This document shows positions 16,431-25,878 of a stretch of DNA of 64,000 nucleotides, one piece after another. The position numbers and the translations under genes were made by a program. This stretch comes from Spirosoma fluviale. Lineage in GTDB: Bacteria; Bacteroidota; Bacteroidia; Cytophagales; Spirosomataceae. The stretch lies in NCBI GenBank assembly GCA_945883625.1, contig CAMCXW010000001.1, positions 62,001 to 126,000 on the forward strand, written 5' to 3'. How positions within the stretch are numbered: position 1 is the stretch's first letter; the number at the start of each line of letters is the position of its first letter. The notes below the pieces were generated by a model, which searched no databases, was not told the origin of the DNA, and was given only the letters and a program-made list of their open reading frames with translations.

Positions 16431-18665
16431 TTACAAATTAAGCCAATAATTCAATTTCAACACTAAAGATCTGTTCCGAATTTGAAAGGTCTCCGGAAAA
16501 TAATTATCCGTATACACCAAAAACAAATCCGAAGCTGGTTTATAACGCCATTGAAGTCGCGCATTCAAATTGATATTTTTGGTTTGTTGGTTCAATTGAA
16601 AAAACGTAGCAAAGAACAATTTGTTTGAAAATGTAATATCTATTTTCGGGCGAACAATCCAAAACTGCGAGGAAACCTTTTTGGCAGCCATCTTTTCAGT
16701 ACCCGGAATTTCCACATCCTGGATGTCATTATAATCAACCGCCACCGAAACGGAGCCAAAAGGCTGGAATCGATAACCAATATCACCCGTGATCCCTGTG
16801 CGCCAGCCATTTCCAAAATATCCACCCACACGCGAGGTCAATAAATAGGTAAATGCTTTTATGGGTGATGAACTATAACGCATATTCAAGGCATACCAAT
16901 CATGCTCTGAACCACGCAAAAGAGCGGTATTGCCCATTCGCGTAGCATCGAAATTGTACTGCAACTTGACAAAATCATACGATAAAAAAACGCCAAAGTT
17001 AGAGCGATCTTTCATCGTACCACTGTAGGATACATATGTTGTGTTATCTGTGTATGCCCCTTGGTTGTTCCAAAAAGACACGGACATCACCTTCAATGTC
17101 GTATAAAATAAATTAGTGTTTTTATTTTTAGGATAGAATATTTTGGCCGCTTCGGGTTGAATCTCCAGGTAGTTGACACGAGGAACATAGCCAACTTCCG
17201 GGTTATAATTCTCACCAACCCACTGTTCTTTAATCGAGAAAGCCCAATCGTTATCCGCGTAAGCTAATGAAGCCGCTTGAGAAAAGTCACGCGCTTTGTT
17301 TAACGGACTGATTGTATTCGCATAGAAAAGCGAGCCCGTCCAAAAATTATCTTTGGACGCTAAATTATACTCAAATCCTACATCCCGGTTATAGGACTGA
17401 AATCCATTTGTTTTTTGCAACTCGGTGTCAATAAATGACTGTTTATTGACCATATAAACACCAAAGTTTGACCGAGCAAATAGCTTCCGTTGGAGTGCCA
17501 CCATCGAAAAGTTTTGCGTTGGAATACCTTTTGCGTCGATGCGCTCCGACTGCACATTCAACGCGCCAATGCGCCAATCTTGATTTAATTTACCACTCAA
17601 ACGGGCACCATAGGTAATGGGTGTTTGTTCATAAATACCGGTTTTGGGATTGAGGGCTATTCCTATCCGCCGCGAGAAAAATGGCCGAATACTCTCAGTT
17701 CCAAAGCCATCAAACAAATCTGAATTCTCAATAAAAAACTGCCTTCTTTCCGGGTAAAACAACTCAAAGCGGTCCAAGTTGGTTTGTTGGCGATCCACAT
17801 CCACCTGCGAAAAATCCGGATTTAGGGTCATATCTAAATTCAAACCCGAATTAATCGAAACCTTAATATCTCCTCCGATTTGATTCCGAAAGGTCGTTGG
17901 GGATTTCGACTCATAGTTGGCAGTCGCCCCCGATAACACATACGGAATAAACGAAATGTTCTTTTTGGGAGCCGGTGGAGGGGTATCCCAAACAAGCACT
18001 CCAGCGTAAGCGAGCGAGGCTGTTGGAAATTGACGTGGCACAGGTGCCCAAGCAGATTTTTCTTTGGCCTTTAAATCATAGCGAGAGAAGTTGATGCCCC
18101 AGCGCTTCACATTATCCTTGTATCGGATCGACTTAAACGGAATGGCTGCTTCAAAAATCCATGAATCGGTTTTGTAGGTCGTAGCGGATTCCCATTTGTT
18201 ATCCCAATTCAGATTTACTTTGGCCCCTTCTGACATCTGGCCGTCCCATTGCGCACCTGCGGCATTTGCACCAAATGCAAAACCGGTCGTTTTATCTTCG
18301 AACGTATCGATAAAAACTAGAAAATTATCATTCACACCAAAAGCAAAATCCCGCTTCATGGATTCAACTACATAAGCGCCAGGTTCTTTCAAAAAACATT
18401 CCGCTGATATGTATATGTATTTGTCATCGTAGGCAATTTTTACATCTGTACGAACCTGCGCGCACAAAGAATCGTAGGGATTACACATGACGAAGTCGCT
18501 CACTGCGGCTGATTCTAGCCAAGCGTTTTCATTTAATACCCCATCGATTTTAATCTGCCCCGTACTTTTTTTGATATTTACTTGGAAACGTTCGTTGATT
18601 TTTTGCGCATTGGCATGGCCAACAAACAATAATAGGAAGCAAACGAGAAGTAGCAATCGATTCAT
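16431..18665 (-). CDS. DUF5916 protein with N-terminal CBM9-like domain (outer membrane)
   Basis: After a signal peptide (residues 1 to about 20, ending VGHANAQ), a carbohydrate-binding-module-9-like domain spans about 35-210. It starts IKIDGVLNENAW, the usual opening of this domain. The remaining roughly 500 residues alternate polar and aromatic/hydrophobic positions and end in an aromatic-rich strand, as in an outer-membrane beta barrel. The ATG at 18665 puts the signal peptide at the N-terminus, so the upstream ATG is rejected. The family has no assigned reaction. It is the promoter-proximal gene of the pair with DUF2911. Confidence 0.85.
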   Translation of the reverse strand: MNRLLLLVCFLLLFVGHANAQKINERFQVNIKKSTGQIKIDGVLNENAWLESAAVSDFVMCNPYDSLCAQVRTDVKIAYDDKYIYISAECFLKEPGAYVVESMKRDFAFGVNDNFLVFIDTFEDKTTGFAFGANAAGAQWDGQMSEGAKVNLNWDNKWESATTYKTDSWIFEAAIPFKSIRYKDNVKRWGINFSRYDLKAKEKSAWAPVPRQFPTASLAYAGVLVWDTPPPAPKKNISFIPYVLSGATANYESKSPTTFRNQIGGDIKVSINSGLNLDMTLNPDFSQVDVDRQQTNLDRFELFYPERRQFFIENSDLFDGFGTESIRPFFSRRIGIALNPKTGIYEQTPITYGARLSGKLNQDWRIGALNVQSERIDAKGIPTQNFSMVALQRKLFARSNFGVYMVNKQSFIDTELQKTNGFQSYNRDVGFEYNLASKDNFWTGSLFYANTISPLNKARDFSQAASLAYADNDWAFSIKEQWVGENYNPEVGYVPRVNYLEIQPEAAKIFYPKNKNTNLFYTTLKVMSVSFWNNQGAYTDNTTYVSYSGTMKDRSNFGVFLSYDFVKLQYNFDATRMGNTALLRGSEHDWYALNMRYSSSPIKAFTYLLTSRVGGYFGNGWRTGITGDIGYRFQPFGSVSVAVDYNDIQDVEIPGTEKMAAKKVSSQFWIVRPKIDITFSNKLFFATFFQLNQQTKNINLNARLQWRYKPASDLFLVYTDNYFPETFQIRNRSLVLKLNYWLNL

Positions 18666-18692
18666 AGGTTTCAAATAGGTCTTACAGAAAAA

Positions 18693-18700
18693 CAAAGGTA
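18693..18700 (-). promoter_or_regulatory. -7 box of the DUF5916-DUF2911 unit
   Basis: On the minus strand TACCTTTG lies about 27 nt upstream of the ATG at 18665. No -33 TTTG is evident. Confidence 0.5.
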
Positions 18701-18718
18701 AGTTATTTTCACATGAGA

Positions 18719-18750
18719 CTTGTGGGTCTTATGGGGCTTGATTATTTTTG
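18719..18750 (+). promoter_or_regulatory. Promoter of yebC
   Basis: TTG (18720-18722) is followed after 20 nt by TATTTTTG (18743-18750). The predicted start is about 20 nt before the ATG at 18775. Confidence 0.6.
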
Positions 18751-18774
18751 TACCATATTTAACCGAGACTACCC

Positions 18775-19491
18775 ATGGGAAGAGCCTTCGAATTCCGAAA
18801 AGCGAGAAAGTTTAAACGTTGGGGCCAAATGGCCAAAACCTTCACCAAAATAGGTAAAGACATCGTGATTGCTGTGAAAGCAGGTGGCGGCGATCCTGCA
18901 TCGAATTCGCGTTTACGTGCCATCATTCAAAATGCAAAGGCCGTTAATATGCCAAAGGAAAACGTAGAGCGCGCAATCAAACGTGCGACTTCGAAGGACC
19001 AAGAGGATTACAAAGAGATTGTGTACGAAGGATATGCGATGCATGGCATCGCGATTTTAGTAGAAACAACCACAGATAACATTAACCGTACCGTGGCAAA
19101 TATCCGTTCCTCATTTACAAAATGTGGCGGATCTTTAGGAACTACGGGGATGTTGGACTTCATCTTCGCCCGCAAATCAGTCTTTAAAATTGCCGCCAAA
19201 CCGGAAATCGATTTGGAGGAATTGGAATTTGAGTTGATTGACTTAGGTGGCGACGAAGTATTTTTAGATGAGGAGACGAATCAAATCAACATTTATGGTG
19301 AGTTCACGGCATTCGGTGGGATACAGAAATTTTTGGAAGAGCGTGGATATGAATTAATGGGTGCGGATTTCGAGCGTATTCCAGATGAAACGAAAGAATT
19401 GACAGATGCCCAAGTGGCCGATGTTGAAAAACTCATCGAGCGACTTGAGGAAGACGACGATGTGCAGAACGTCTACCATAATATGGGATAG
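18775..19491 (+). CDS. yebC: YebC/PmpR-family protein (TACO1 family)
   Basis: This 238-residue protein has the full YebC fold signature: GRAFEFRKARKFKRWGQMAK at the start, GGGDPASNSRLRAIIQNAKA near 38-57, and GIAILVETTTDNINRTVANI near 93-112. Members are described as transcription regulators or as translation factors that help with difficult peptide bonds; which applies here cannot be seen. It is a single-gene unit with its own promoter. A large palindrome at 19528-19560 follows. Confidence 0.95.
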   Translation: MGRAFEFRKARKFKRWGQMAKTFTKIGKDIVIAVKAGGGDPASNSRLRAIIQNAKAVNMPKENVERAIKRATSKDQEDYKEIVYEGYAMHGIAILVETTTDNINRTVANIRSSFTKCGGSLGTTGMLDFIFARKSVFKIAAKPEIDLEELEFELIDLGGDEVFLDEETNQINIYGEFTAFGGIQKFLEERGYELMGADFERIPDETKELTDAQVADVEKLIERLEEDDDVQNVYHNMG

Positions 19492-19527
19492 TCATTTCCT
19501 GAATAGGGAACATGTGTTTTTCCCCTT

Positions 19528-19560
19528 AGCTTTGGCAAACCTCAAAGGTTTGCCAAAGCT
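19528..19560. repeat. REP-like palindrome, copy 1
   Basis: Two perfect 15-bp arms (19528-19542 and 19546-19560) surround a 3-nt centre. The core CTTTGGCAAACCT recurs at 34573 and, in variant form, at 40863. It lies between convergent genes (yebC and the NrtR-like gene) and may act as a terminator for both, though no T run follows. Confidence 0.8.
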
Positions 19561-19580
19561 CAAAACCATGAATCCGAGTC

Positions 19581-20294
19581 CTACGGTTTCAGACGATATA
19601 AATACGGTGCTTTGTGAGCGCCTCCGGTGAATTTCTTTTCAATCCGCACGAGAATATCTAAACTTAACATCTTGCGCTGAAAATTAGTCCGCACAATTTT
19701 TTTGTCCAAAATCGTCTCATACACCGCTTGAATTTCCGACATTGTAAAGGTATCCCCCAATAATTCAAAAGCAATTAATTTTTCATCCAAGGACTGCCTC
19801 ATGGCTTCTAAAGCCTTATTCACAATCTTATTATGATCTAAAAATAGATGAGGTAGGGCTGCAATATCAACCCAATCTGCGGCATCTGAAATATCTCCAG
19901 GATTAACCACCACCTTGGAATAATCAACCAAGGCATAATAACCAATGGTTATGTAACGCTTTGACATCCAAGATAAATCATCATCGGGGGATCCCATCGC
20001 CGTAGTAACGCTTCGATGCTCCTCCGCAGCTCGATCATTCCGCTCTAGATCGCCAAAGGTATAAAATTGCTTTAAGTAAATATCTGTTAATCCGGTACGC
20101 TCGTACAATACCCGCGCCGCCGCCTGATCAACATTTTCTTCTACCCCCACAAACCCACCGGCCAAAGACCAGACATGCGTATTGTGAAATTTCAGCAATA
20201 AGACTTTCAACTGATTTTCATGGAAACCAAAAATCACACAGTCAACGGAAATTCCTGGCAACCAAAGTTCTGTTTGTTTAAATCTACTTAACAT
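19581..20294 (-). CDS. NrtR-like regulator: degenerate NUDIX domain plus winged helix
   Basis: The protein has 237 residues. The N-terminal two-thirds is a NUDIX fold (about 10-150) and the C-terminal part (about 160-237) fits a winged helix-turn-helix, as in NrtR/AraR-type regulators that sense nucleotide- or sugar-related ligands. The NUDIX box keeps Gly47, Glu53, Arg61 and Glu65, but reads RVLYER where REUxEE is expected, so two metal-binding glutamates are missing and catalysis is unlikely. It is the last gene of the serine-related operon and overlaps the SGNH hydrolase gene by 11 nt. Its target is unknown; the sugar-type neighbours (Gfo/Idh, SGNH) are a reasonable guess. Confidence 0.82.
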   Translation of the reverse strand: MLSRFKQTELWLPGISVDCVIFGFHENQLKVLLLKFHNTHVWSLAGGFVGVEENVDQAAARVLYERTGLTDIYLKQFYTFGDLERNDRAAEEHRSVTTAMGSPDDDLSWMSKRYITIGYYALVDYSKVVVNPGDISDAADWVDIAALPHLFLDHNKIVNKALEAMRQSLDEKLIAFELLGDTFTMSEIQAVYETILDKKIVRTNFQRKMLSLDILVRIEKKFTGGAHKAPYLYRLKP

Positions 20295-20934
20295 ATTTTA
20301 GAACAAATGCGCGAATTTGATTCGCAAAAATTACATATCCTTTCTCATTTAAATGGAGCCTATCCGCTACAAAAATATCGGTCATTAATGACCCATCGGG
20401 CAAGAAAAATGGCGAATGCATATCTATAAAATATCCCCCTTTAGCCTTAATTAATGCATTTAACTCTCTTTGTTTTTCCCGTAAAGCTACTCGATCAATA
20501 CTCGGCCGAGCCGCCACATAAACAAAATTTGCACCTGGCACCTGTTTAGCTAAACGCGCTTTAAACTCATCATACTCCGCAGCAATCACCACAGGCGCCT
20601 TGCCTTGGGACAAATCGTTATCCCCCTCATACATAAAAACCCATGTAGGCTGATACTTTGCCACCATACGATCAAAATAATATAAGGCCTCAGCTAAGGT
20701 AGACCCACCAAATCCACGATTAATCGCGGATGGTAACCCCTGAATATCCCTAGTAAATGTCTTCCATAATCTAAAACTTGAAGAGCCAATAAAAAGCATT
20801 TGTCCTTTGGCGGGCATGGCCAACGAGTCTTGTTTCTCATAAGCTAAAATCTCTTTCTCATACTTTTTGAGCTTATTTTGAGCCAGTAAACTACTGCTTA
20901 CAAAAAGCAATAAGGCAACTAATATCTTATTCAT
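20284..20934 (-). CDS. Exported SGNH/GDSL-family hydrolase
   Basis: A signal peptide (about residues 1-18, LLFVSSSLLAQ) precedes a 200-residue SGNH fold. Block I is GSSSFRLW (Ser52 in the nucleophile position), block II GFGGSTLA supplies the oxyanion Gly, block III EGDNDL supplies Asn, and block V DRLHLN supplies the Asp-His pair. Members deacylate carbohydrates or lipids; the substrate is unknown. The gene overlaps the Gfo/Idh gene by 8 nt upstream and the NrtR-like gene by 11 nt downstream. Confidence 0.88.
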   Translation of the reverse strand: MNKILVALLLFVSSSLLAQNKLKKYEKEILAYEKQDSLAMPAKGQMLFIGSSSFRLWKTFTRDIQGLPSAINRGFGGSTLAEALYYFDRMVAKYQPTWVFMYEGDNDLSQGKAPVVIAAEYDEFKARLAKQVPGANFVYVAARPSIDRVALREKQRELNALIKAKGGYFIDMHSPFFLPDGSLMTDIFVADRLHLNEKGYVIFANQIRAFVLKYVK

Positions 20935-21919
20935 TTGGATATGTTAAACCTATCTGAGCACGTATTTCATCTAATAAACCCATCAATTCCTGGCTAAATT
21001 GATGCGACATCCAAGCATTTTCCGCGCGTCCTGCATGCAAATCTTCCTGCACCGCATCCGCCTCATAACTATAGCCCCAACCCAAACGCTCCGTCTCCAT
21101 CACAGTCTCCTCCCCACCATAAATCGTCAAGGTCATTCCCTTCGTTTCATGAAAACGCGGATGCATATAAATTTTTCCAAGCGTACCATATACCGTACAT
21201 GTTGTATCCGTTTGCGCAGCAAACGTCGAAAATAAACTTGCCGTAGCACCTGATGCATAGCTCGTAGCAATCGAACAATTCATGTCTACACCCGAAGGAG
21301 CCATCACACCCGTCGCCTTCATTTCCAGCGGTTGGCCTAATAACAGTTTCGAAATAAATAAAGGATAAATACCGATGTCCAACAAAGATCCACCTGTCAA
21401 ATGCGGATTAAACCAACGCGCCTCCTCATCATAAACCGCCTTAAAGCCAAAATCTGCAACCACATGCTTGATTTCGCCGATGGCACCCGATGCAATAATC
21501 TCTTGTAATTTGGCAATAGACGGATGAAAACGTGTCCACAAAGCCTCCATTAAAAACAGCTTCTTTTCACGCGCCTTCGAAATCATCGCAGCAACCTGCA
21601 TGCTATTGATGGCGAAAGCCTTTTCACATAACACAGGAATACCCGCTTCCAAACACAATAGCGTATGCTCATAATGCAAGCCATGCGGCGAAGCAATGTA
21701 AACAACATCGATTTCGCCACTCGAAAGCATTTCCTCATACGACCCAAAGGTCTTCACAGATGAGTCATAATGGGAAGCAAATTCCTGAGCCCGTTTGATA
21801 TCCCGAGAGGAAACAGCGGCTAAATAGCCTTTTTTGGCATGCGTAAGATCGTCGGCAAATTTACGCGCAATGCCTCCGCATGCGAGTATGCCCCAACGAA
21901 TGGGTTGATCTGTTTTCAT
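20927..21919 (-). CDS. Gfo/Idh/MocA-family oxidoreductase
   Basis: An NAD(P)-dependent dehydrogenase of 330 residues. The Rossmann motif is GILACGGIARKFADDL (about residues 10-25), and the catalytic Lys is in CEKAFAINS near 95. The C-terminal alpha/beta domain carries the conserved GGSLLDIGIYPL. It resembles the dihydrodiol dehydrogenase-like branch. The substrate, probably a sugar or polyol, cannot be named. It starts 12 nt after serC and overlaps the SGNH gene by 8 nt. Confidence 0.87.
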   Translation of the reverse strand: MKTDQPIRWGILACGGIARKFADDLTHAKKGYLAAVSSRDIKRAQEFASHYDSSVKTFGSYEEMLSSGEIDVVYIASPHGLHYEHTLLCLEAGIPVLCEKAFAINSMQVAAMISKAREKKLFLMEALWTRFHPSIAKLQEIIASGAIGEIKHVVADFGFKAVYDEEARWFNPHLTGGSLLDIGIYPLFISKLLLGQPLEMKATGVMAPSGVDMNCSIATSYASGATASLFSTFAAQTDTTCTVYGTLGKIYMHPRFHETKGMTLTIYGGEETVMETERLGWGYSYEADAVQEDLHAGRAENAWMSHQFSQELMGLLDEIRAQIGLTYPNE

Positions 21920-21931
21920 AGTCGGTTTAAA

Positions 21932-23008
21932 TTATAAGGAACCCAAAGTAGCTATTAAAGCCTCCACCTGGTCTAAATTTACTGCAGGAAAATTTGCAAT
22001 ACGTATTTGAGTCTCCTTCATTTTTCCATATCCCGCACCCAAAATAAAGTCATTTTTTGCCTGTACTTGTTTGATCACATCGCCAGCCATCTGCTTGCAG
22101 TTTAAGACCACGACAGTCGCCGAACGATGTGGTTCATTCGTTACAAATATGTCAAATTGGTCCGACTTCTTTGCAAAATCATATAAAGCTTTTGCTTTGC
22201 GATCTGTCTCCTTCCGCATAACGTCCACACCAATGCGATTGAAATCCTCGGCCACTTTACCCAACACGTAAATCCCCATTACATTAGGCGTTTCAGGAGT
22301 TTCGAAATTCTTATAATTCTCCCAAAGACTCGGAAGTGAATGATAGGTTCCCACGGTTTCGCCGTGAAGTTTCATGCGCTCCGCCTTCGCTAGCATCTTT
22401 TCATTCGCAATCCAAACACCTAAACCTGCCGGCATTCCAAATGCTTTTTGCACCGAAAACATCGCGGAATCAACTAAATTGAAATCTAAATTCGGATAAG
22501 GAGCGGATGAAACCATGTCCACCATCACCAACTTATCTTTGTTTGCCTTTTTAATCTTATGAATCTCAGCTGCGCGCATCTGAACACCGGAACTAGTTTC
22601 ATTGGCCGTGCAACAAATCAACTCAGCATATTCAGGCACCGTCACTTCTGCCGCATCAAAACCCTCACCAAAAGGTTTGTGCATCGCATGTGCAAACTTG
22701 TGAAGCTCTTGAGAAAAATCAAAAAACTTCTTCGAAAACGACCCATTCACCAAGTGAAAACTTTCATGCTCCACGGAATTCATAATCGCTCGCTCCCAAA
22801 TTTCCGTAGCCGATCCTGTGAATAACACCGCAGTCTCTTTCGGCAAGGCAAATAATTGGCGCAACTGCTCATCGGTATGTTGGTAAATCTTACGAAATGC
22901 CCCCGAACGATGTGAAATCGATCCAATATTTTGACGAAATGCTGCTGCATAATGTGCCTCAACAGTAGGAAATAAGGCAGCAGGACCGGGTGTAAAAAAC
23001 GTGCTCAT
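21932..23008 (-). CDS. serC: Phosphoserine aminotransferase
   Basis: This PLP enzyme of fold type I (class V) transaminates 3-phosphohydroxypyruvate to phosphoserine. The N-terminus STFFTPGPAALFPTVEAHY and the PLP lysine Lys188 (SVQKAFGMPAG) are typical of the Bacteroidota SerC type. The ATG at 23008 is chosen because it gives that conserved start and lies 1 nt after the stop of the SerB-SerA gene. Sequence alone cannot exclude a related class V aminotransferase, but adjacency to the other two serine enzymes makes SerC very likely. Confidence 0.93.
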   Translation of the reverse strand: MSTFFTPGPAALFPTVEAHYAAAFRQNIGSISHRSGAFRKIYQHTDEQLRQLFALPKETAVLFTGSATEIWERAIMNSVEHESFHLVNGSFSKKFFDFSQELHKFAHAMHKPFGEGFDAAEVTVPEYAELICCTANETSSGVQMRAAEIHKIKKANKDKLVMVDMVSSAPYPNLDFNLVDSAMFSVQKAFGMPAGLGVWIANEKMLAKAERMKLHGETVGTYHSLPSLWENYKNFETPETPNVMGIYVLGKVAEDFNRIGVDVMRKETDRKAKALYDFAKKSDQFDIFVTNEPHRSATVVVLNCKQMAGDVIKQVQAKNDFILGAGYGKMKETQIRIANFPAVNLDQVEALIATLGSL

Positions 23009-23009
23009 A

Positions 23010-24920
23010 TTAATATAACATTCTGAATTTGATCGTGTTATCAATCAATTTCAACTCATTGACAATTTCCTCCGCATATTCTTTCGCGACATCCGTAATC
23101 ACATAACCTGTCTGCTCCGTCGTTTTCAAATATTGACCGATGATATTCACATGGTATTTGGCAAATACATTATTTATTTGTGCCAATATACCCGGCACAT
23201 TGTGGTGTATATGCAATAAGCGGTGTGCATTTTCCAAAGGCGGCAACTGTAATTCTGGAAAATTCACAGAACCATAGGTACTTCCATTATTCATGAATTG
23301 CAACAACTTCGAAGGCACAAACTCCCCGATATTTGCTTGCGCTTCTTCCGTACTTCCACCGATATGTGGCGTCAAAATTACATTGGGTAAGCCGCGCAAC
23401 TCATTGATAAATTCCTCATCATTCGTTTTAGGCTCATACGGAAATACATCAATTGCCGCACCCCAAACCTTACCTGACTTAATCGCCTCCACTAATGCTG
23501 GGATTTGAACAACATGCCCACGCGACAAGTTTAGGAAGATGGCATTGTCCTTCATCCACGAAAATTCTTGTTGGCCAAATATATCCGTATTTGATTTTCG
23601 CCCATCCACGTGCATACTCACGAAATCAACGGTTGATAATAATTCTTTTAGACTATTGCATTTCTTCGCATTACCGAGCGCTAATTTGTCTACGATATCG
23701 AAAAAATAAACTTCCATTCCGAGCGCCTCCGAAATAACTGAAATCTGTGTTCCGATATTTCCGTAACCAATTAAACCGATTTTCTTACCCCGGATTTCAT
23801 ATGAATTAGTCGCTGATTTATCCCAAATACCGGCGTGCATCTTCGTAGATTTTTCGAAAATGTTACGGGTCAACATCACCATTAAACCGATTGATAATTC
23901 CACAACACTTCGTGTATTTGAATAAGGCGCGTTAAAAACGGCAATTCCACGATTCTCACATTCCGCCAAATCAATTTGGTTGGTACCTATGCAAAAAGCC
24001 CCCACACACATCAATCTAGCTGCATTTGGATGTTCGAGTACCTTCTTTGTCAAATTGGTTTTTGAACGCAAACCTATAATAGAAACATCTTTGATTTTCT
24101 CAATCAGCTCATCCTCGTCTAAAGCGCCCTTCAACAGCTCAACTTGGAAGCCTTCTTTTTTAAATACTTGAACCGCCGCCGGATGTACGTTCTCTAATAA
24201 TAAAACTTTGATGCGTGATTTTGGATAGGACTGTGCCCGACTTAACCCATTAAGATATAAAAATTCATCCAAAGATGGGACAACAAAATCCGCTTTATCG
24301 GTCACCGCTTTGCGTGAAACGTTCTCTGTAAATGCAAAGAATTTATTGGCCAAACCGGCCTCGCGTAATTCGTAATCTGTATATCCATCACCGATCACAT
24401 AGACTTCTCCGTCTAAGGCTAAAGATTGCAATAAACTTACTTTGCCGCGATCTTGTGAAAGCAAGTTGGCTTGATCATATCCCGTAATGGTGCCGTCGGC
24501 CGCATACGTAAACGTATTCGCATACACATTCGCAGCTGCAATACCCATCTCCTCTACGACAGGAACGATAAAATCTTTGAAGCCACTTGAGACAATTAAA
24601 ATTTGATCCGCATGCTCTTTAATAAACGCTTTATTGCGTTTAAATGACTCAGAAATTTTTCCTTTTAAGAAGGTGATTAACAGGTCCACATGCGAACGAT
24701 TCGCTGGCAACAAAGCCACACGATCTCGCAATGAATCTGCGAATGAATAATTTCCGGTCATCCCTTTGTCGGTGATTTCGCGAATTTTTCCAACGATCTC
24801 CCCTTGTTTGGCATTCCCTTCCAAAGCGATACGCGCTAATTCATCGAGTCCCTCGACTTTCGTGAATGTACTGTCAAAATCAATGACAATCGTTAATTGT
24901 TCCAGCTCCTTAGTTGACAT
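23010..24920 (-). CDS. serA: Bifunctional phosphoserine phosphatase / phosphoglycerate dehydrogenase (SerB-SerA fusion)
   Basis: The first and last steps of serine synthesis are fused in one 636-residue chain. Residues about 10-225 form a SerB-type HAD phosphatase (DFDSTFT with Asp14 and Asp16; SSGF at 111-114; GDGYTD at 178-182). Residues about 236-545 form a D-3-phosphoglycerate dehydrogenase (GYGNIG at 385-390, catalytic Arg in LNLSRGHVV, His in LTPHIGGSTEEAQ). The last roughly 80 residues are an ACT domain (HHNVPGILAQINNVF), the usual serine sensor. The ATG at 24920 removes 41 upstream residues that do not look coding. With serC downstream the pathway from 3-phosphoglycerate is complete. 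Confidence 0.93.
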   Translation of the reverse strand: MSTKELEQLTIVIDFDSTFTKVEGLDELARIALEGNAKQGEIVGKIREITDKGMTGNYSFADSLRDRVALLPANRSHVDLLITFLKGKISESFKRNKAFIKEHADQILIVSSGFKDFIVPVVEEMGIAAANVYANTFTYAADGTITGYDQANLLSQDRGKVSLLQSLALDGEVYVIGDGYTDYELREAGLANKFFAFTENVSRKAVTDKADFVVPSLDEFLYLNGLSRAQSYPKSRIKVLLLENVHPAAVQVFKKEGFQVELLKGALDEDELIEKIKDVSIIGLRSKTNLTKKVLEHPNAARLMCVGAFCIGTNQIDLAECENRGIAVFNAPYSNTRSVVELSIGLMVMLTRNIFEKSTKMHAGIWDKSATNSYEIRGKKIGLIGYGNIGTQISVISEALGMEVYFFDIVDKLALGNAKKCNSLKELLSTVDFVSMHVDGRKSNTDIFGQQEFSWMKDNAIFLNLSRGHVVQIPALVEAIKSGKVWGAAIDVFPYEPKTNDEEFINELRGLPNVILTPHIGGSTEEAQANIGEFVPSKLLQFMNNGSTYGSVNFPELQLPPLENAHRLLHIHHNVPGILAQINNVFAKYHVNIIGQYLKTTEQTGYVITDVAKEYAEEIVNELKLIDNTIKFRMLY

Positions 24921-24924
24921 ATTA

Positions 24925-25878
24925 TCAAATTTCAATTTCCTTAAACCATGCTTCAGCCCGCTGCTCGGACCAAGTTTTACCTCGGTAGTTACGTGGGAAA
25001 AAACCGCAATGCCCTCCTTGTTTAGACAATTCAATCTGAACATAGTCGGACTGAATCACTTCAGGAAGACATTCCTGCGATAAAAAAGGATCGTTTTTCG
25101 CGTTGACCACGAGGGTCGGAACGCGAATCCCACCTAAGAAATACAAGGAACTATTTTGTTCATAATAGTCCTCAGCATCCTTAAATCCATGTAAAGGCCC
25201 CGTAATTACATTATCAAAATCGTACAAACTACCAATGGAAGAAAGCATGGCCGGCGTAATATCTTGTGGATATCGGGCCGACTTTTCAGTTACTTTTTCT
25301 AATAGCGTTTGTAAGAAGCGATGCGTGTAGAGGCGGTTTTCCCAACGGGCCAGTTGCTGACTACTGCTGGAAAGGTGTAAAGGTACAGAAAATGCTACAG
25401 CTTTTCGAACGAATTTTGAAGCTTTTTCCCCATTTTCCCCTAACCATTTTAAGGTCAAGTTGCCACCTAAACTAAACCCAGCCAGGAAGATATCACGGAC
25501 GCCCAGCGAAATCGCATGGTTGATAACGTGATCTAAATCATCCGTGGCTCCACTGTGGTAAAACCGCAAATTTCGATTTGGCTCCCCTGAGCAACTCCGA
25601 TAATTCCAGGCGAGCGCATGAAAATCAGGAAGAGAGCGAATTAGACCGGTGATGTAATGCCGCCGACTGCCACCCTCCAAGCCATGAGAAACAATAAGCA
25701 ACGGTTTTTGGATCAGTTCCCCGGAACGTATATGCCAATCTAAATCTAAAAAATCACCATCTGGCAATTCCAATCGCTCTGTGTAAGCATGGGTTTCAGG
25801 TATTTCCCGAAAAAGTGCCGGATAAATACTTTGCGAATGACCCTCTGGCAACCAAATTGGCGGCTTGTATGCGTGCAT
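24925..25878 (-). CDS. YheT-family alpha/beta hydrolase
   Basis: An alpha/beta hydrolase of 317 residues close to E. coli YheT and eukaryotic ABHD1/3. The N-terminal PPIWLPEGHSQSIYPALF is the family signature. The nucleophile Ser is in AGFSLGGNLT (about 145), the Asp in NAKNDPFLS (about 262) and the His in GGHCGF (about 292). Members are probable lipid esterases; the substrate here is unknown. Its ATG shares a base with the stop of the SDR gene (TAATG) and its stop is 4 nt before the serine fusion gene. Confidence 0.9.
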   Translation of the reverse strand: MHAYKPPIWLPEGHSQSIYPALFREIPETHAYTERLELPDGDFLDLDWHIRSGELIQKPLLIVSHGLEGGSRRHYITGLIRSLPDFHALAWNYRSCSGEPNRNLRFYHSGATDDLDHVINHAISLGVRDIFLAGFSLGGNLTLKWLGENGEKASKFVRKAVAFSVPLHLSSSSQQLARWENRLYTHRFLQTLLEKVTEKSARYPQDITPAMLSSIGSLYDFDNVITGPLHGFKDAEDYYEQNSSLYFLGGIRVPTLVVNAKNDPFLSQECLPEVIQSDYVQIELSKQGGHCGFFPRNYRGKTWSEQRAEAWFKEIEI

